Source of the DNA: Bin5 sp965116395
GTDB lineage: Bacteria; Chloroflexota; Anaerolineae; Caldilineales; Caldilineaceae
Length of the DNA: 64,000 nt
NCBI GenBank assembly: GCA_965116395.1
Contig: OZ220684.1
Coordinates: 3,410,001 to 3,474,000 of the forward strand
Reading direction: 5' to 3'
The notes below the pieces were generated by a model that ran no database searches, was not told the DNA's origin, and saw only the letters and a list, made by a program, of their open reading frames with translations. The position numbers and the translations under genes were made by a program. This document shows, in pieces, positions 9,183-17,836 of this stretch. Position 1 is the first letter of the stretch; the number at the start of each line of letters is the position of its first letter.

Positions 9183-10211
9183 ATGCACATTGTCGTCAGT
9201 GGCTGGTTTTGGGAACAACCCAACACCGGCAGCGGTCAATATCTGCACCGGCTGTTGCCCCATCTGGCCGGACTTGAAGCGTCGGAAGATGCTTACGGGC
9301 AGAATAGCCCGACTCGGCAGCCATATGGCAAAGGAACGGTCAGATATACCCTGCTTCTGCCCCGTGCGCCAAAATCAGACGAACACATCTATTCGCTTTC
9401 GCAGAACTCCACTCCACTGACAACGGTCGTATCTCCACCGCCGCGCCTGCCCCGTCAACTGGCGAAGCTCTACTGGGAGCAAGTGACAGTGCCCCGTTGC
9501 GCGCAGCGCCTTGACGCCGATCTGCTGCTGGTTCCCTACTGGGCGGCTCCCCTATGGCAGCCCAAGCCGACAGTTGTCACCGTTCACGACCTGATTCCCC
9601 TGCTTCTGCCATCTTACCGCGGCGGATGGGCGGGACGCCTGTATACCAGGCTGGTCAGCAATACCGCCCGGCGCTGCGCGGCCGTACTGACAGTCAGTGA
9701 AGCGAGCCGGCGGGACATAATCGACCATCTGGGGCTCCCCGGCCACCGTGTATTTGCTATTCATCACGGGCCGAACAGTGAAGATGGCGAAGAGGCGCGT
9801 GAAGCGGGTGTCCCCAATCTTCACCGCCATCGCCAAATTGCGCGAAAGTATTCCTTGCCGGAACGCTACTTTCTCTATCTGGGCGGATTTGATGTGCGCA
9901 AAAATGTGCTTGGAATCGTGCGCGCCTATCGAAGATATCTCGATCAAGGAGGGGATCCGGCAGTGCAATTGGTGCTTGCCGGCAAATTGCCGCATGCGGA
10001 CTCGGCCTTTTTCCCGGACCCACAGCGGCTCGTCCGCCAACTCGAACTGACAGAACACGTCTGCTTCGTCGGTTGGGTGGATGAGGAAGATAAGGCAGCC
10101 CTAAATGCGGGCGCCACCGCATTTCTTTTCCCCAGCAGTTATGAAGGCTTCGGCATGATGGTGCTGGAAGCTATGGCCGCCGGTACACCCGTAATTACCA
10201 GTTCGGAGTAA
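9183..10211 (+). CDS. Glycosyltransferase family 4, lacking its usual C-terminal end
   Basis: A 342-residue GT-B glycosyltransferase that should transfer a sugar from a nucleotide donor. Seen: TVVTVHDLIPLL at the inter-domain region, LTVSEASRRDII, then YFLYLGGFDVRKNV starting the donor domain, VCFVGWVDEED and FPSSYEGFGMMVLEAMAAG, the EX7E donor-binding motif. The frame stops right after GTPVITSSE, where family members normally continue with a PEV-type stretch and about 60-80 more residues. The stop lies 17 bp inside the convergently transcribed LysM gene, suggesting a rearrangement at this junction. I chose ATG 9183; a TTG at 9153 would add ten residues. It may be non-functional. Confidence 0.82.
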   Translation: MHIVVSGWFWEQPNTGSGQYLHRLLPHLAGLEASEDAYGQNSPTRQPYGKGTVRYTLLLPRAPKSDEHIYSLSQNSTPLTTVVSPPPRLPRQLAKLYWEQVTVPRCAQRLDADLLLVPYWAAPLWQPKPTVVTVHDLIPLLLPSYRGGWAGRLYTRLVSNTARRCAAVLTVSEASRRDIIDHLGLPGHRVFAIHHGPNSEDGEEAREAGVPNLHRHRQIARKYSLPERYFLYLGGFDVRKNVLGIVRAYRRYLDQGGDPAVQLVLAGKLPHADSAFFPDPQRLVRQLELTEHVCFVGWVDEEDKAALNAGATAFLFPSSYEGFGMMVLEAMAAGTPVITSSE

Positions 10212-13176
10212 GGCGGAATTCGAATTCCTCACCACTGCTGGGCGTGTAGCAGACCTGCCGCATGTTCAGCGACGGGTGATCACGCCCGAATTCCTCAGTA
10301 ATCTGCCAGAGTTCAGGGCTGTCCAAAAAGATCGACATTACAGCGGCGCAGGCTGCCACCGGGTTGGGAACGGATGTATAGGCCCTCAACCAGGCGCGCG
10401 CCGCATTGGTATATTTGTCTTCCGGATGGTCTTCCTCAAGTGCATCCAGCAATGACTCGGCCTCAACCCTTTCGTTGTTCAATGTCAATGCCTGGACCAG
10501 TCGGAAATTGGCGAGCCCTCGCAGCATGGCCACTTCCTCTTCAGGGTCTGTACCTTGCACGCTGCAAGGCTTCAAATCAGTCGACTCAAGGGTGGCCTTG
10601 TACAACTCGATTGCAGCTGCATAGCTGGCCCGGTTTCCCTCCGGCCCTGCCGCATGCAGAGCCGCATTCGCCTCGATCAGGCGCAGCCCCAAGCAGTTGC
10701 TGGCATCGTTTGCCCGGTCATAGGACCAGGTGAAACGGCGCAATGGCAAGCCGCCCATGCTGTACCAGATTTCCGTGTGGGGTATATTCAGCCCTTTCTC
10801 ATCCGTACCGCTGACCCCCCCGCTAAACCAAAGGCGGCGGACACGCGGCAGAGTAGACGACTCTTCATCGATCATGTCAACCACTACTGTGCCTTCAGCG
10901 ATTGTGGCACCCGCCCCAATCACGGGCAGATAGGTGGCCGCTTCGTTGTCCCAAGTTATTGCATTCACCGTTACGAGACAGAAAGTGGTGCAACGCTCCA
11001 CCTGCCAGATTAGGTCCACTTTTCCGTCCTCATTGGCATCGCCTATTGCCAGGAACTTGGGCTGGCCTTCAACTTCAGGAGCATAGGCCGTCTGAAAGCT
11101 GCCGTCATCGCGCTGGTGCAGGACGAGAACAACGCCATCCGCCCCGCCCCGTCCGAATCCTTCATCGCTGATGATGGTCGGCATGGCAACTAAATCTTCC
11201 AAACCGTCCTCGTTCAAGTCGAAGATCAGCAGTGCGCCGCGCTCACCGCTCACTGCATCGCAAGCCTGCAGCCAAGAATCGACAAAGGTTCTTAGTCTCA
11301 GTATGCCGGCCTCCGTTTGGCCGCGTCCGCCATTCTGACCTGAAGTTGGGTCCAGGGAAACGCCACTGATTATCTCAGGGAGAACTGCTAGATAGTCCGC
11401 AGATGTCTGCGGGCAGTCGGGCAATCCTTCAACCTGGGTCAGAAGCGATTCGGGCTCCGCCTTCAGTTCTATGTTCAGAGAAGGGCAAACGTCCTCCGCT
11501 GTGAAAGTCGGATTAGCGTAACCGTAGTCAGCCAGTATTTCCACTACCTCCGGTGTACCCGCGGCGAAGTCGTTAATCGTTTCACAAGCCGTTTGGGCGT
11601 CACCGCTCTGTTGGTAAGCAGCAAACCAGCGCACGGCCACTTCCGCGTAAATTTGCTTGTTGTACGTGGCGGCGAGTCTCTGCACGCGCGTCGCAACCAA
11701 CTCCGGATTCGACAGATAGCCGGCGATCAGGGCCAGTCGGAAGAGGGAAAAGCTGCGCAATTCCGATAGCTCGTCGCTGCGATTTCCACACGCTTGCAGA
11801 TTCTGGTTCTGTACGGCATCGGTATAAAGCCACTGTGCCTTTTCAAGATAGAGTTCCTCAGCCATGGCATGGTTGGCATCGATCACTGTGTGGTAAAGGC
11901 ACAGGCTTGGCGCCAGTCTTTCGCTGCCCAAGGTATAAGGAGCGCCGTCCGTGCTGGTCCAAATGACTGTGCGTGCACGCTGTGGACCAGTGTCGGCTCC
12001 GGCGTACTGTCCGCCTGTCAGCCGAATTTCTTTGGGCCTTCCCGGCTTACTGCTGGTGGTAAGCGATACATTGGCCGAAGCCATTGTGATAGTTCCCTTG
12101 GTCCAGTCCCGCCATGCAACACCATCCCAACTGCGGACATGGACTGTGACGAAGCAGGTATTCGACCCGCAGACAGTGTCCGTCCAGACCACGTCGGTCA
12201 GACCGTCGGCGTTGATGTCCTGTGTTGCCAGCAATTCTACCTTGCCGGCGGCGGCGATCGCATAGCTCAGAGTGTGCGCTTTACCTCCGTCGAGGATCAC
12301 AAGTTCTTGCTGGCCGGCCGAATTCTCACCCCTGGACTGGGTTGAATCTGTGCCAGTCCGCCGCCCATTGGCATTTGTGAACACGAGCACGGCGTCATCC
12401 ACACGGTCGGCGTTGAGATCAGCGTTGACCAACATTCGAAATTCAGCGCCGCAGTCCGACAGAAATGATGAGAGCTGTGCGTTGCGGTTGAATGTGGGAA
12501 TCCTGAACAGAGCGGTCAGCGTCTGGCCCAGGTCGTTGGGCACGTCCGGGCATGGCGGCAGCGTCACTCGGGTGGGCAGCGGCAGGCTGATGCGGGGAAT
12601 GAAGAAGGGAGCCGGCTCACCTTCGTTCGATAGGATGGCCAATAGGTCCAAGACTGGAGTAGGCGTAGCAGTAGGGGACAGAATTTCGGCCGGCGCCACT
12701 GCCGAAGTCTCGGTTGAAGTCCCGGTCGATGTTTCGGTTGATACCTCGACCGGCGCTCCGGTCGGCGTCGGCAGTAACGCCGGAATAAGCAGTCGCTCTC
12801 CGACAATCAGCGAGTTGTTTGCACGCTGTGCTTTCGGATTCGCACCTTGCAAGAATTCGATGGGCAAGCCGAACTTCTCTGAAACAGAGATCCAGCCATC
12901 TCCCCGTTGGACAATGTAGTACTTCTCCTCCCAATCCGGCGACCACGGGATAAAAAGACTTTCGCCCACGATCAGCCAACCGTTAGCCCGCACCGAATCC
13001 GGGTTTGCAGCTTGCAGTTCATTCACCGTAAGCCCGACCCGCTGTGCGACAAGCGGCCAACTGTCTCCCGGCTGCACGATGTATGTATAGCCACTCTCTT
13101 GTGCCGAAACAGACACGATCTGTAACAGACAGAGTAGCGCAATCCATAGATATGCAAGCCGTAAAGCCAGCTTCAT
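10195..13176 (-). CDS. Secreted protein with two LysM domains and two VCBS/FG-GAP-like repeats
   Basis: A 993-residue exported protein. Residues 1-25 form a signal peptide with a cleavage-like VSVSAQES. Two LysM modules follow (about 32-77 and 86-133, each with a YIVQ-GD-W start and an IP end), expected to bind peptidoglycan or another glycan. A Ser/Thr/Pro linker (about 134-180) leads to a large region built twice: each half begins with Ca-binding-like DLNADRVDD, DINADGLTD, DLNEDGLED or DANEDGKVD motifs and ends with a helical, TPR-like part containing paired cysteines and a VC-P/Y-S/T-type end. The two halves look like an internal duplication of roughly 370 residues. Likely a cell-surface scaffold; no enzyme motif seen. 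Its 3' end overlaps the truncated glycosyltransferase by 17 bp. Confidence 0.8.
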   Translation of the reverse strand: MKLALRLAYLWIALLCLLQIVSVSAQESGYTYIVQPGDSWPLVAQRVGLTVNELQAANPDSVRANGWLIVGESLFIPWSPDWEEKYYIVQRGDGWISVSEKFGLPIEFLQGANPKAQRANNSLIVGERLLIPALLPTPTGAPVEVSTETSTGTSTETSAVAPAEILSPTATPTPVLDLLAILSNEGEPAPFFIPRISLPLPTRVTLPPCPDVPNDLGQTLTALFRIPTFNRNAQLSSFLSDCGAEFRMLVNADLNADRVDDAVLVFTNANGRRTGTDSTQSRGENSAGQQELVILDGGKAHTLSYAIAAAGKVELLATQDINADGLTDVVWTDTVCGSNTCFVTVHVRSWDGVAWRDWTKGTITMASANVSLTTSSKPGRPKEIRLTGGQYAGADTGPQRARTVIWTSTDGAPYTLGSERLAPSLCLYHTVIDANHAMAEELYLEKAQWLYTDAVQNQNLQACGNRSDELSELRSFSLFRLALIAGYLSNPELVATRVQRLAATYNKQIYAEVAVRWFAAYQQSGDAQTACETINDFAAGTPEVVEILADYGYANPTFTAEDVCPSLNIELKAEPESLLTQVEGLPDCPQTSADYLAVLPEIISGVSLDPTSGQNGGRGQTEAGILRLRTFVDSWLQACDAVSGERGALLIFDLNEDGLEDLVAMPTIISDEGFGRGGADGVVLVLHQRDDGSFQTAYAPEVEGQPKFLAIGDANEDGKVDLIWQVERCTTFCLVTVNAITWDNEAATYLPVIGAGATIAEGTVVVDMIDEESSTLPRVRRLWFSGGVSGTDEKGLNIPHTEIWYSMGGLPLRRFTWSYDRANDASNCLGLRLIEANAALHAAGPEGNRASYAAAIELYKATLESTDLKPCSVQGTDPEEEVAMLRGLANFRLVQALTLNNERVEAESLLDALEEDHPEDKYTNAARAWLRAYTSVPNPVAACAAVMSIFLDSPELWQITEEFGRDHPSLNMRQVCYTPSSGEEFEFRLTPNW

Positions 13177-14156
13177 TGGACTCTCCTGCGGCCTTAGCCC
13201 CCAGTTCCTGATTCTCGGTTGCCAGACGCATACCGACAGCCAGGAACTTAAAAACAGTATGAATTCACGTTGAAGATTTTCTGTATCCGGTAATGCTTAC
13301 GAGAGGACGAGACGCTCCGCCTCATAGACATAATCTGCGCAAAAGCACTTGGCGGCCTACGGCCTCTACATCGACATTCGTGGACATCTTAATCAGTATA
13401 CTTCGTGTCAAACTAGTGGACAAGCAATGCCCTCACTGTTCATGTGAGGTGTGTTCACTGTAAGGAGTGAAGCGCTGGCCCAACTGTTCTGGCCGATCTT
13501 CTTCAAAAAACCGGTCCAGGTTCATTTGCTTGCATCTTGTCTACGAATCTTCCAGCAAGTGGAACAGCACAGGCCGGACCTTGACACTGTTAGTGGTGCA
13601 GGGGGACCCGGCCGGGCCTCGCGATCCGCACTCGCACAATCTATTGGCAGTATTTGGGGGTCTTGCCGGGGAGAACGGGCTGACGGTGGATCAAATTCCA
13701 ATGAATAAACCTGCATACCTACATTTAACTTTTTCTTCTGGCACAATATGAAAGCCAGAGCATCTGAAAGAACATTGTTCCTGGCTGGTAACCAGCGCGC
13801 CGGCCATTTCGGTCAACCTGAGACTCAGCAACCGCTATTGGAACGCTTCAGCCCGATTTCTGCTAGTGACAGGGTATGAAAAATATACATGATCCTGAGG
13901 TGCAGGGCAAGGTGAGTCGCAGTGTAGCCGTCGTTCTGGCTTACTGCATTGGGGAGATAAGCACCTTTTTCACTTGGCTCCATCGCACACCACTCCGCGG
14001 GAATTGGTCAGCCAGTCGCTTCCGGGTAAGGAAAGGCGGGAAGTACGGGAATGGCGGTTGCGGACTGGCTCTCGGTATACCGCTCGCCTCAGTTTTGTCA
14101 CATTCGGATTCTTCTGTCGCTTGCTGGGACTTAGTGGCAGCGGGTACAATTCAGAG
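13177..14156. other. Gene-poor 980-bp interval
   Basis: The interval separates the LysM gene and the TrmA-like gene, which are divergently transcribed. Open frames at 13451-13751 and 13876-14160 have no recognisable family, no good ribosome binding site and mixed frame quality, so I do not call them. A relic-like word ACTAGTGGACAAGCAA lies near 13413, similar to the bordering repeat at 2682. Nothing else with support was found. Confidence 0.5.
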
Positions 14157-15608
14157 ATGAATTCGAAGGTTGAAATCGAACTGACACACGTTGCTTCGAC
14201 AGGAGAAGGATTTGGCCGCGATGAGGATGGCCGGGTCATACTCGTCGCCGACACTATCCCGGGGGAGATTGTCGAAGTAGAAATTGTCGCCGAGGAAGAG
14301 GGCTGGCGGCGAGGCATCCTGCGCACGGTGGTAAAGGCCAGCCCTGACCGGGTGCCGGCGCCCTGTCCGCACTTTGGGCCGCGTCTGCCAGTGAAAATGG
14401 CCGACGGCAAGCTGCTCAACCCGTCCTGGCAGTCCGCCGGGTGCGCAGGCTGTCAGTGGCAACAGATCGATTACGAGCGCCAACTGGAGCTAAAGCGGGA
14501 AATTGTTGTCAATATTTTGGCCCGTGACGGAAGCCTCGGCAAGGCGCGCAAACAGAGCAGGCAGATCGCCGAAAAAGTGGTGGCAGAAGTGATCGCCCTC
14601 GGAGCGCCCGAGGAGGACTCTTTGGAGGGCGCGCCGGCCGTTCTGGATTTTGGATTCCGCACCCAAATGAGATTTGACTTCGCACATTCAAAACAACTGA
14701 CCCTTGCGGGACGCAACGGCGAACATGTAGTCATTGACGCCTGTCTTCTGCATCACCCGCAGTTGGCCGAACTGTTTGCAGGATTCCGAAATGATCGGAA
14801 CGGGGCGGACATGGCAGAGGAAAATGAATCTACTCCGGAATCCGGACTTCCTGTCGTGGACAGCGTGACGCTCGCGGTAGGGGGTACAGCGGATTCCCTG
14901 AGCGAGGCGGCTAAAGCTGTGCTCCTCCTGCACAGCGACCGAGACAACCCGCCCAGCCTGGAACTGGAATTGCCCGCCAATGTCTTTCTGCTCCACGAGG
15001 GTGATGAACCTTCGCTGGAGCTGCTTGTAGGCGACTGGAGTTACAACGTGCAAGTAGAAGGGCGTCAGCTTACCGCTTATCCTCCGGTCGGCGGCAGCGT
15101 TGGCAGCGGACACCTGCTGGCAGAGGAAGTTGTGGCGGCAGTGGCGGCTGAGATGCTCGAACTGAAAACATTCGAACACCTGCTGGAATTATGGGCCGGC
15201 ATCGGCGCCCGCGCCGTTATTTTGGCCGACCAGGTCGCCACAGTCGTCGCCGTTGAAGAGACAGAGTTCTCCTCAGCCGCTCTGCTAGCCAATTTGGACG
15301 GCCTGGACAACGCCGACCCCTGGCAGGGAGAGATGCTGTCGACCATAAGGAAGCTCCGTCGCGGCGATTACCGGTTTGATGCCGTGCTGCTATCGCCGCC
15401 CGATGGGGTCATCGAGCCGGAGCTGTTTTCCCTACTCACGCGTATGCGTATCCGCCGCTGCGGCCTCGTTACAGACGAACCCTCCCGCCTGGCGCGGGCG
15501 CTGGCCGATATAGACAAGGCGGGATATCGCCTCGCCGCAGTGCAGCCAATCGATCTTCAGCCCCATCAACCAGGTGTGACGCTTGTCGCCCGTTTTGACA
15601 GGAAGTAA
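14157..15608 (+). CDS. TrmA/RlmD-family RNA methyltransferase-like protein with eroded catalytic residues
   Basis: A 483-residue relative of RNA m5U methyltransferases. The N-terminus fits a TRAM domain (VASTGEGFGRDEDG, then ADTIPGEIVEVEI). CPHFG and CAGCQWQ match the 4Fe-4S cysteines of RlmD, separated by an extra stretch of about 20 residues. A SAM loop follows (LLELWAGIGARAVILA). In the C-terminal domain the usual DPPR-G reads SPPDG, the VSCNP loop with the catalytic Cys reads VTDEP, and the closing PHTPHVE reads PHQPGVT. Both catalytic Cys and Glu are therefore absent, so m5U formation by the known mechanism is unlikely; an RNA-binding or regulatory role is possible. ATG 14157 begins the TRAM domain; the frame continues to 13974 without family support. 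Confidence 0.82.
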   Translation: MNSKVEIELTHVASTGEGFGRDEDGRVILVADTIPGEIVEVEIVAEEEGWRRGILRTVVKASPDRVPAPCPHFGPRLPVKMADGKLLNPSWQSAGCAGCQWQQIDYERQLELKREIVVNILARDGSLGKARKQSRQIAEKVVAEVIALGAPEEDSLEGAPAVLDFGFRTQMRFDFAHSKQLTLAGRNGEHVVIDACLLHHPQLAELFAGFRNDRNGADMAEENESTPESGLPVVDSVTLAVGGTADSLSEAAKAVLLLHSDRDNPPSLELELPANVFLLHEGDEPSLELLVGDWSYNVQVEGRQLTAYPPVGGSVGSGHLLAEEVVAAVAAEMLELKTFEHLLELWAGIGARAVILADQVATVVAVEETEFSSAALLANLDGLDNADPWQGEMLSTIRKLRRGDYRFDAVLLSPPDGVIEPELFSLLTRMRIRRCGLVTDEPSRLARALADIDKAGYRLAAVQPIDLQPHQPGVTLVARFDRK

Positions 15609-15672
15609 TCGACCAATGGCCGGCGCGATACATTCAGTCAACCACTTAAACAGCTAGTCGGACATTAGCCGC

Positions 15673-16533
15673 ATGAGCGTTCCTATTGAAATCCGTACCC
15701 TGAAATCCGTGGAAGACTGCCGCCGCGTACAGGTAGTACAAGACCTTGTCTGGGGTAGTGGGCACGGCGATACCATGTCTATCCATGTGCTGGTCACGCA
15801 GTCCAAGAGCGGCGGTCTGCTGCAGGGCGCATTCGTCGACCACGGCGCAGAGGAGACTGAAGGGATGGTCGGCTTTTGCTTCGGCTGGCCGGCATTTGGC
15901 CTCGGCAGTTCAGGCGAGCGAAAGCTTAAGTTCTGCAGTCATATCATGGGTGTGTTGCCTGCATGGCACGGCCGCGGCATTGGCCTGCAGCTAAAACTGT
16001 TTCAGCGTGAAGAGTTGCAGCGCCAGGATTGGACCGATTGGGTTACCTGGACTTTTGATCCGCTGCAGCGCGTCAACGGACGGCTAAATATCAACAGGCT
16101 GGGGGCCCTTTGTACCACCTACGTGCGCAACGTCTATGGCGAGATGACAGACAGCCTGAACGCCGGTATGCCGACCGATCGCTTTCAGGTGGACTGGTAC
16201 CTGAACAGTCCTAGAGTACAGCAGGCGCTTTCCAGTGATCATATTCCGGCGGAGTGGCCCATCGAATCCCTGCAACGCGGGCGTACGCGTTCGTTGGGCG
16301 ATGGCAGTCCGCGGGCGCCGTTATCGTCACCGCCGCCGCCTGATGGCCGCCCTTATGCTCTACCCCTGCCCGACAGTGTCGACTCTTTGCGCTACTATGG
16401 CGGCACACTGCTGTTCGACTGGCGCTTCTTTGTGCGACAGGCGGCCGAAGAGTGTTTTGCGGCCGGCTATGCCCTGGTGGACTGCATCATGGTTGGAGAA
16501 GAGTGGCATTACATCTTCGCCATGCAGGATTAG
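15673..16533 (+). CDS. GNAT-superfamily acetyltransferase-like protein (COG3375 type)
   Basis: A 286-residue cytoplasmic protein. The central part HIMGVLPAWHGRGIGLQLKLFQRE (about residues 94-117, motif A) is the acetyl-CoA-binding signature with R/Q-x-x-G-x-G/A. WVTWTFDPLQRVNGRLNINRLG and YG-M are typical of the COG3375 branch, which is longer than ordinary GNATs and of unknown substrate. A Pro-rich linker (PPPPDGRPYALPLP) precedes a C-terminal module. It follows the TrmA-like gene by 64 bp on the same strand and may share its transcript. The short leader before ATG 15673 has no clear ribosome binding site. Confidence 0.75.
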   Translation: MSVPIEIRTLKSVEDCRRVQVVQDLVWGSGHGDTMSIHVLVTQSKSGGLLQGAFVDHGAEETEGMVGFCFGWPAFGLGSSGERKLKFCSHIMGVLPAWHGRGIGLQLKLFQREELQRQDWTDWVTWTFDPLQRVNGRLNINRLGALCTTYVRNVYGEMTDSLNAGMPTDRFQVDWYLNSPRVQQALSSDHIPAEWPIESLQRGRTRSLGDGSPRAPLSSPPPPDGRPYALPLPDSVDSLRYYGGTLLFDWRFFVRQAAEECFAAGYALVDCIMVGEEWHYIFAMQD

Positions 16534-16849
16534 GCGCCTGTCAAGCGCTCCTCAAATGGCATCCGACTAGCTAAATGGCTACAGATTTGGTCCAGAGTGC
16601 AGCGGGCGGGGAACTTTTCCCAAAAAATTGACGCATTCCTCTGTATTCGGTATACTTTCCCTGCTTGCAGAGAAAGAGAATTGTCTGAACTGCGATTTGT
16701 TTAGTTCTCGTGATCGACATGATGAGCGGCCATCGCCTTCCCGGAGGCACGGCGACCAATCATGACGCTCAAGCAGATCGGATAGAGTGCAGTCAGACCC
16801 TTAGGTGAATCACAATTTCTGACCTTCATGAACACAGAAAGGATTCCAC
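16534..16849 (+). other. Intergenic region and long leader upstream of sodN
   Basis: This 316-bp stretch holds the TTGACG-17-TATACT promoter and a leader of about 185 nt. The ribosome binding site AAAGGA (16838-16843) sits 6 bp before the sodN ATG. No riboswitch class was recognised and no coding frame is supported. Confidence 0.6.
16628..16656 (+). promoter_or_regulatory. Sigma-70-type promoter for sodN
   Basis: TTGACG (16628-16633) and TATACT (16651-16656) are separated by exactly 17 bp, a near-consensus housekeeping promoter. Transcription would start near 16663, leaving an untranslated leader of about 185 nt before sodN. No recognised metal-responsive operator was identified in the leader, but its length leaves room for regulation. 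Confidence 0.7.
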
Positions 16850-17302
16850 ATGTTTCAGGAAGCCATTGCCAAGCTGATTGCCAAGACCGCGGTTGAAACC
16901 GTCAGCGCTCACTGTGACGGCCCTTGCGGCGTCTACGACCCGGCCTCCGCCCGCATCGCCGCCGAAGCAGCGCTGTCGATGACCAAGAAGATTATTGATC
17001 TCGGCCCGGCAGAGTCTGCCGATCACAATACCTATTCCCGCTTCGTCAGCATCAAGGAACAGCAGGCGCACCTGGCCAAGGAAGAGCTGCTCATCCTTTG
17101 GACCGATTACTTCAAGCCGGAGCATCTGGAACAGACCCCGGACCTGCATGACAAGTTCTGGAATGCTGCCAAGCTGTGTTCGGCCGTCAAGCAGGGTGTC
17201 GATGTGGACGCGGCCAATGATCTGATGGCCGCCATCGAAGATATCCACAATGTCTTCTGGGGCTCGAAGAGCCGGGACGTAACCTACTACGTGGCTACCT
17301 GA
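16850..17302 (+). CDS. sodN: Nickel superoxide dismutase precursor
   Basis: A 150-residue enzyme that converts superoxide to oxygen and hydrogen peroxide with a nickel centre. The nickel hook HCDGPCGVYDPA begins at residue 21, preceded by a 20-residue leader (MFQEAIAKLIAKTAVETVSA). In this family the leader is removed so that His1, Cys2 and Cys6 of the mature protein bind Ni. The remaining helical body, with DHNTYSRFV and FWGSKSRDVTYYVAT at the end, is typical and of normal length. The start is supported by AAAGGA at 6-bp spacing and by a strong upstream promoter. The cleaving protease is encoded immediately downstream, beyond a terminator hairpin. Confidence 0.97.
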   Translation: MFQEAIAKLIAKTAVETVSAHCDGPCGVYDPASARIAAEAALSMTKKIIDLGPAESADHNTYSRFVSIKEQQAHLAKEELLILWTDYFKPEHLEQTPDLHDKFWNAAKLCSAVKQGVDVDAANDLMAAIEDIHNVFWGSKSRDVTYYVAT

Positions 17303-17372
17303 TCCTGGACTGGTCAGAACCGGAAGGCCTGTGCCGACGGTTCACTACGTAGAAAGCAATAAAAGGCTACGG

Positions 17373-17403
17373 CCGGATCCCTTACAGGATCCGGTCTTTT
17401 TTT
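17373..17403 (+). terminator. Rho-independent terminator between sodN and sodX
   Basis: Arms CCGGATCC (17373-17380) and GGATCCGG (17387-17394) enclose a 6-base loop and are followed by TC and seven T residues (17397-17403). The T-run ends 10 bp before the sodX ATG, so sodX can only be expressed by read-through or from a promoter inside this region; it would make sodX mRNA less abundant than sodN mRNA. Confidence 0.88.
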
Positions 17404-17413
17404 GGAGCCAAAG

Positions 17414-17779
17414 ATGAAAGGAGTGGTGCCCCGCAGCGGCTGGCGGGAAATGGCGTTGTGGCTGATGCGCAGGCGGCGGCTCTTGCGAGTGACCGGCGAC
17501 TCGATGGCGCCGACCTTGGCGGCCGGCGCGGTGGTGATGTTGGATCCTGATGCCTACAACAGTCGGAACCCGCGCGAGGACGAAATTGTCGTGGCGCGTC
17601 ACCCGCGCCAAACTGACCTGCGCATCGTCAAGCGGGTGGCGGCAGTTATCGAGAGCAGAGCTGAAGGCCTGCTCCTCGTCCTCGCCAGCGACAACGCCGG
17701 GGCAGGCGCAGACAGTCGCGTATTCGGCCCGGTGGCAATTAATCTTGTGCTGGGCAGGGTGATCAGTCGCCTTCGTTGA
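17414..17779 (+). CDS. sodX: Nickel-type superoxide dismutase maturation protease (S26 family)
   Basis: A 121-residue signal-peptidase-like serine protease. TGDSMAPTL holds the catalytic Ser, and DLRIVKRVAAV holds the catalytic Lys of the S26 Ser-Lys dyad; ASDN-AGADSR is the following conserved box. Short length and position after sodN match the SodX family, which removes the NiSOD leader to free the nickel-binding His. The N-terminus lacks a long membrane anchor, as expected for cytoplasmic SodX rather than LepB. ATG 17414 is chosen; a TTG at 17402 lies inside the terminator T-run. Convergent with the ABC operon that follows. Confidence 0.93.
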   Translation: MKGVVPRSGWREMALWLMRRRRLLRVTGDSMAPTLAAGAVVMLDPDAYNSRNPREDEIVVARHPRQTDLRIVKRVAAVIESRAEGLLLVLASDNAGAGADSRVFGPVAINLVLGRVISRLR

Positions 17780-17836
17780 GGGACCAGAATCTGTCGAGAG
17801 GAGGTCGGAAACCTGTATTCTGCAACCAGCCACACC

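Noticed and set aside
13451..13751. Possible transposase relic
   Set aside because: The frames show no recognisable transposase motif.
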